64,000 bases of DNA. It comes from Oceanococcus sp. GTDB taxonomy: Bacteria > Pseudomonadota > Gammaproteobacteria > Nevskiales > Oceanococcaceae. The stretch is taken from positions 1-64,000 of the forward strand of contig JASBUL010000059.1 in assembly GCA_030147945.1 (NCBI GenBank), read 5' to 3'. Below the pieces are notes generated by a model. That model made no database searches, was not told the DNA's origin, and was given only the letters and a program-made list of their open reading frames with translations. Shown here one piece after another: positions 60,776 to 64,000 of the stretch; position 1 is the first letter of the stretch, and each line of letters opens with the position of its first letter. The position numbers and the translations under genes are program-made.

Positions 60776-62239
60776 CTACTCCGGCGGCAGGGTAAAGCGG
60801 AAACGGGCGCCATCACCGGCGCTGGACTCGACCCGGATAGTGCCGCCGTGACGCTCGATGATCTTGCGCACCGTGGCCAGCCCCATGCCGGTACCGGCGG
60901 TGTCCGGATCCAGGCGGCGAAACACCTCAAAGATCTGCTGATGGTGCTCGGGCGCAATACCGATACCGTTGTCGGCCACACAGAATTCCCACAGCCCACG
61001 CTGCCAGCGTGCACTGATGTGCACCTGCGGCGGAACCTGCGGGCGCGAGAACTTGAGGGCATTGTCGATCAGCTGCACGAAGATCTGCCGAATCTGCTCG
61101 GGGTCGGCCAGGATGCTGGGCAGATCGGTGGTGGTGATGTCGGCACCCTGCGCGCGAATGCTGGCATCCAGCTGCTGTCGCACCTCATCAATCACCGCAC
61201 TCACCGACACCGTACGACGCTCCAGCTCACCGCCCCGCATCTGCTCGGCGTAAGCGACCAGATCATCCAGCAACGCCTGCATCCGCTTGACCCCGCTGAC
61301 CGCCTGCTGGGCCAACTCGTGACCGCTCTCGCCCAGGGCGTCTTTGTAACGCCGCGCGATCAACTGCACCGAGCCACCAATCCCGCGCAATGGCTCACGC
61401 AGATCATGGCTGGCCAGGAAGGCAAAGCGTTTGAGTTCTTCGTTGCTGCGCAGCAGGTCCGCGTTGCTTTCGCGCAGATTCTGCTCGGCCTGACGCCGCG
61501 CGGTGATGTCCTGAACCTGGGCAATGAAGTGTTCCAGCTCGCCATCGTCGCGCCAGATCGGGGCCAGGTTGATGAGCAGCCACAGGACCTGCCCATCGAC
61601 CCGCTGAAAACTCAATTCACGTTCACGCACGTCATCATGACGGCCGATCAGGGCCGTCACATCCTGCAACAGCTGATCATGCGCATCGCCGCCAACACGG
61701 GCGAACAGATTGCTGCCCAATAGCTCCGACACCCAGCAGCCCAGCATTTCAGCCAGCGAACGGTTGGCTTCCACAACCTGCCCGTCGGCGGCCAGCAGCG
61801 CCTTGCCGATGGGCGAATAATCGAAAGCCCCGTGATAACGCTTTTCGCTCGCCTTGAGCGCGCGTGAAGCATCCACTTCCAGCGTCACATCGTGACCGCT
61901 GATCACGATCACCTCACTGCTCTCATCCTCGCGGATACGCACGCCGCTGAGCTGCACGCGGCGCCAGCGCTGATCAGGCCCCAGACGCAGTTCGCAGACC
62001 TGGCGCTCATGCACGCGCTGAAAACCCTGCAGCCAGCTTGCCAGTATGCGTTGATCCTGCGGGTGACACAGGCTCTGCAAAGGTTGATCGATCAGCTGTT
62101 CAGCGCGACCGCGCCCCCACAGCCGTGCAGCCGGGTTGAGATAGCGGATCTGACCGGCCAGATCGATGACGCCAAGCACATCCTGGGCGTTCTCGACCAG
62201 GGCACGATACAGCGGCAGAAAGGGGGTTTGCTGAGCCAC
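60776..62239 (-). CDS. Cytoplasmic PAS-PAS sensor histidine kinase
   Basis: 487 residues, no membrane segment. Two PAS domains come first (about 8-125, ALVENAQDVLGVIDLAGQIRYLNPAA; and 130-255, KRYHGAFDYSPIGKALLAADGQVVEAN). These are followed by a HisKA dimerisation domain with the phospho-acceptor in FASHDLREPLRG, and an HATPase_c domain with the N box (QLIDNALKFS), G1 (VADNGIGIAP) and G2 (GTGMGLATVRKIIERHGG). No response regulator is nearby, so it is an orphan kinase; the signal is unknown. The start is GTG. Architecture resembles the phytochrome-output type of kinase. Confidence 0.9.
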   Translation of the reverse strand: MAQQTPFLPLYRALVENAQDVLGVIDLAGQIRYLNPAARLWGRGRAEQLIDQPLQSLCHPQDQRILASWLQGFQRVHERQVCELRLGPDQRWRRVQLSGVRIREDESSEVIVISGHDVTLEVDASRALKASEKRYHGAFDYSPIGKALLAADGQVVEANRSLAEMLGCWVSELLGSNLFARVGGDAHDQLLQDVTALIGRHDDVRERELSFQRVDGQVLWLLINLAPIWRDDGELEHFIAQVQDITARRQAEQNLRESNADLLRSNEELKRFAFLASHDLREPLRGIGGSVQLIARRYKDALGESGHELAQQAVSGVKRMQALLDDLVAYAEQMRGGELERRTVSVSAVIDEVRQQLDASIRAQGADITTTDLPSILADPEQIRQIFVQLIDNALKFSRPQVPPQVHISARWQRGLWEFCVADNGIGIAPEHHQQIFEVFRRLDPDTAGTGMGLATVRKIIERHGGTIRVESSAGDGARFRFTLPPE

Positions 62240-62310
62240 GGCGCAGGGGAGGCAAATTCAGCTTCAAGCATACCCAGTTTTCGCCGTGCGCTGGCAAACG
62301 GCGTCGGCGC

Positions 62311-62592
62311 TCAGCTGCGCGCGGGCAACAACGTCAGGACCGCCTGCGATGCGCGGAGACGAACACGCTTGTTGCGCTGGGTGTGGCCGTGGACAACCTC
62401 GACCGCGCCTCGCGGCAAACCCAGTTGAGCGGCCAGCAGACGCTCTACCGCCTGATTGGCCTTGCCCCGATCGGGGGCGGCGGTGACACTGATTTTGAGC
62501 CGCCCTTCGTGCCAGCCGTTGATGGCATTTCGCGAGGCCTTGGGCGAGACTCTGACCTCAAGCATCACTTCTTTTTGCGAGTTTTCAGACAT
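62311..62592 (-). CDS. DUF167/YggU-family protein
   Basis: 93 residues of a small conserved alpha/beta fold, with the family core SPKASRNAINGWHEGRLKISVTAAPDRGKANQAVERLLAAQLGLPRGAVEVVHGHTQRNKRVRL. No biochemical function is established. Its ATG is only two bases from the divergent ATG of the ArsC-like gene, so the two promoters must lie within each other's coding sequence or be very close. Confidence 0.9.
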   Translation of the reverse strand: MSENSQKEVMLEVRVSPKASRNAINGWHEGRLKISVTAAPDRGKANQAVERLLAAQLGLPRGAVEVVHGHTQRNKRVRLRASQAVLTLLPARS

Positions 62593-62594
62593 TC

Positions 62595-62945
62595 ATGCAC
62601 AACTTCATCTGGCACAACCCGCGTTGCTCGAAAAGCCGGCAGACCCTGCAGCTGATCCAGGACGCGGGCATTGACATCGACATCGTCGAATACCTCAGCA
62701 CCGCACCCACTGTCGAACAACTGGGCGCGGCCTGCCAGGGCCTTGGGCTCAAGCCCAGCACGATCATCCGCAGCAAGGAAGAGCAATTCAAGACGCTGGG
62801 CCTGTCGCTCAAAGATGAGCGCAGTGACGAACAGTGGCTGAGCATCCTGGCGGACAACCCCAAGCTCATCGAGCGGCCGATCGTGTGCATCAACGGACGT
62901 TATGCACTGGGTCGGCCACCCGAAAACGTTCAGGAACTGTTCTGA
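62595..62945 (+). CDS. ArsC/Spx-family thiol protein (YfgD-like)
   Basis: 116 residues of the thioredoxin-fold ArsC family. The catalytic-type cysteine is in WHNPRCSKSRQTL and the conserved arginine in NPKLIERPIVCINGRYALGRPP. A Cys-Ser (not Cys-x-x-Cys) site and the RPIV segment match the glutaredoxin-coupled arsenate reductase/YfgD type. No ars operon surrounds it, so arsenate reduction is only one possibility. YfgD-like proteins without ars genes are of unknown role. Confidence 0.88.
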   Translation: MHNFIWHNPRCSKSRQTLQLIQDAGIDIDIVEYLSTAPTVEQLGAACQGLGLKPSTIIRSKEEQFKTLGLSLKDERSDEQWLSILADNPKLIERPIVCINGRYALGRPPENVQELF

Positions 62946-63367
62946 TCCGGCTCACGTTTGCGCCGTTCGCCACGGCTCAGCAGACGCCGACCACGCTGCC
63001 CGGCCAGGCGGTTGACCAATGAAATCGCGGCATACACGTTGTCGCTGGTGAAATCATGCACCCCGCGCACCACTCGGGACGTGTCGCGGGTGGCCGGAAT
63101 AGCCTCGAAAATGTCGAACGGAATGGCGGCGATGCCGCGATGAACGGCGCGCACGGCTGCCGTACCGCTGTCGATGGAGCTCTCCGTCACGCTTTGCCAC
63201 TGGGCCAGGCGCTCGTTGGCTTCGCGCATGCGTTGCGCCTCGGCACGCACCGCCGCCGTTCGGGCCAGCTGGGCCGCCAGCGCATTGATGTGCACATTGG
63301 TCCGCCACAGGCACAGCCCGGCCAGCACGCTCAAGACCAGGCACAACATCGACAGCAGCGCGATCAC
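62930..63367 (-). CDS. Predicted single-pass membrane protein of unknown function
   Basis: From GTG 63367, which overlaps the stop of the upstream gene by one base, it is 145 residues. An N-terminal membrane helix (IALLSMLCLVLSVLAGLCLW) is followed by a helical, Ala/Arg-rich coiled-coil-like region (AAQLARTAAVRAEAQRMREANERLAQWQSVTESSIDSG), then AVRAVHRGIAAIPFDIFEAIPATRDTSRVVRGVHD and a basic tail. I do not recognise the family. A GTG at 63409 would lengthen it but overlaps the neighbour. It is probably co-transcribed with that gene; its 3' end overlaps the end of the ArsC-like gene by 16 bp. Confidence 0.62.
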   Translation of the reverse strand: MIALLSMLCLVLSVLAGLCLWRTNVHINALAAQLARTAAVRAEAQRMREANERLAQWQSVTESSIDSGTAAVRAVHRGIAAIPFDIFEAIPATRDTSRVVRGVHDFTSDNVYAAISLVNRLAGQRGRRLLSRGERRKREPDQNSS

Positions 63368-63738
63368 TAGGCGCCCCGGTGCAGCGTCACCTGAGCCTGC
63401 ACGCCCCACTTGGCGACTTCGCGATGGATGTTCTTGACCGCCTGGTCATACACGATGCGCCGGATCAGCGGCGCTGCCACGCTGCCAAAGCGATCGGCAA
63501 ACCAGGACTGGCTGGCCGCCACCTCCATCGGATTGAGTATGTCCATGACGATCACGGTGCGCTTGCCGCGCCCCAGCAACTCATCCAGATCCAGCGACTG
63601 ATCCTGGGGGATCTGGCGCAGCACTTTCAGCTCGGTATCGAGCAAAGCATTCAAGCGTGACAGCACCGCCAGGCGCCACAGCACCACGCCCAGTACAAAC
63701 AGATTCAGCGCCAGCAGCGCGACCAGCACAGCATTCAT
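63367..63738 (-). CDS. Predicted membrane-anchored protein of unknown function
   Basis: From the ATG at 63738 (GGGGTG eight bases upstream) it is 123 residues. It has one membrane helix (about 3-24, NAVLVALLALNLFVLGVVLWR), then a soluble part with LDLDELLGRGKRTVIVMDILNPMEVAASQSWFADRFGSVAAPLIRRIVYDQAVKNIHREVAKWG. The longer open frame upstream enters the control region of pspA and is rejected. Family not recognised; it pairs with the next gene and lies divergent from the PspA-like gene, which suggests membrane-stress or envelope association, but only by position. Confidence 0.66.
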   Translation of the reverse strand: MNAVLVALLALNLFVLGVVLWRLAVLSRLNALLDTELKVLRQIPQDQSLDLDELLGRGKRTVIVMDILNPMEVAASQSWFADRFGSVAAPLIRRIVYDQAVKNIHREVAKWGVQAQVTLHRGA

Positions 63739-63816
63739 CAACACACCCCACAACGGTAGCGGGCAAAGTTTAGTCCACAGCAGCCCCAGCTGTCCCGACG
63801 AACGGCGCTTGCCTAA

Positions 63817-63851
63817 TGAACAATGTTCATATAATTTCTGAACAACGCTCA
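63817..63851 (+). promoter_or_regulatory. Paired palindromic operators around a TATAAT upstream of pspA
   Basis: TGAACAATGTTCA (63817-63829) is a perfect palindrome about a central A. A second copy TGAACAACGCTCA (63839-63851, 11 of 13 identical) starts 22 bp later, two helical turns away. Between them lies TATAAT (63830-63835), a likely -10; TTGCCT at 63809-63814 is a possible -35 but only 15 bp away. The layout suggests a repressor, for example of the TetR type, binding both sites. Confidence 0.6.
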
Positions 63852-63866
63852 TTTAAGGAGATGCAC

Positions 63867-64000
63867 ATGCCCAGCCTGTGGAAACGCATGGAACAGATGC
63901 TGACGGCAAACAGCCATGCCCGTCTGGACCAGCTGGAAAACCCGGCACACATGAGTCAACAGATACTGCGCGACCTCGATGACGAGCTCGACGGTCTGCG
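63867..64000 (+). CDS. PspA/IM30-family protein, N-terminal fragment (cut by the window edge)
   Basis: The first 44 codons are visible: MPSLWKRMEQMLTANSHARL, then DQLENPAHMSQQILRDLDDELDGL. The spacing of an amphipathic N-terminal helix, NPAHMSQQILRDLDDEL and a charged coiled coil is that of PspA/IM30 (ESCRT-III-like) membrane-repair proteins, although E. coli PspA starts differently. AAGGAG six bases upstream fixes the ATG at 63867. The rest is outside the window. Confidence 0.75.
   Translation, partial: MPSLWKRMEQMLTANSHARLDQLENPAHMSQQILRDLDDELDGL

Overview
The window is chromosomal DNA of an aerobic, GC-rich gammaproteobacterium. The evidence is the caa3-type cox cluster, a SpoT/RidA/RecG cluster, type IV pilus genes pilMNOPQ followed by aroK-aroB, gltBD, and UbiA (a ubiquinone maker). 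An affinity with Nevskiales/Salinisphaerales-type marine bacteria is only an impression. I saw no insertion sequence, prophage, CRISPR array or tRNA. It reads as core genome with a few accessory modules.

Layout. At 1-240 the minus strand carries the promoter and boxA leader of an rRNA operon whose 16S gene lies off the left edge. From 401 to 8346 (minus) runs an oxidase cluster: coxB (with fused cytochrome c), coxA, a 38-codon small protein, ctaG/cox11, coxC, then SURF1, a thioredoxin/SCO-like protein, ctaA and ctaB. A DUF2909 gene is inserted in the opposite sense. From 8707 to 12269 come a molybdopterin oxidoreductase (+) and, facing it, a steroid-type Rieske oxygenase and a [2Fe-2S] ferredoxin. 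Biotin genes bioB-bioF-bioD (minus) and a divergent comF follow. Then comes a minus-strand run gmk-rpoZ-spoT-ridA-recG-ubiA (21.9 to 16.0 kb).

From 22.7 to 32.8 kb: a secreted S15-type hydrolase lipoprotein, a small membrane protein, an acetyltransferase, yicC, a PP2C phosphatase with a damaged or unusual start, rph-rdgB-hemW, rpmE, a short malic enzyme and citrate synthase. From 32.8 to 43.9 kb: a nucleotidyltransferase-like protein, PBP1a, pilMNOPQ, aroK, aroB and dgt. From 43.9 to 54.5 kb: gltB-gltD behind a good sigma70 promoter, pyrF, hemE, an S46 dipeptidyl-peptidase and tag.

The most interesting block is 54.5-59.6 kb. A sigma54-dependent activator has three sensor cysteines spaced 11 and 7 residues apart, the spacing I recall for the sulfane-sulfur sensor FisR. 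It is divergent from cydA-cydB (cyanide-insensitive bd oxidase) and a two-cysteine sulfide:quinone oxidoreductase. The intergenic region holds a full -24/-12 promoter (TGGCAC-N5-TTGC) and a 9+6+9 inverted repeat about 90 bp upstream of the expected start. This reads as a self-contained sulfide-respiration switch. SQR oxidises sulfide into the quinone pool, the sulfide-tolerant bd oxidase takes the electrons, and the sulfane sulfur made by SQR would turn the operon on. The sulfide-sensitive caa3 oxidase is encoded separately at the left end.

The right end holds malate dehydrogenase, a PAS-PAS histidine kinase, a DUF167 protein, an ArsC/Spx-like protein, two small membrane proteins, and the start of a PspA-like gene behind a promoter flanked by two similar palindromic operators.
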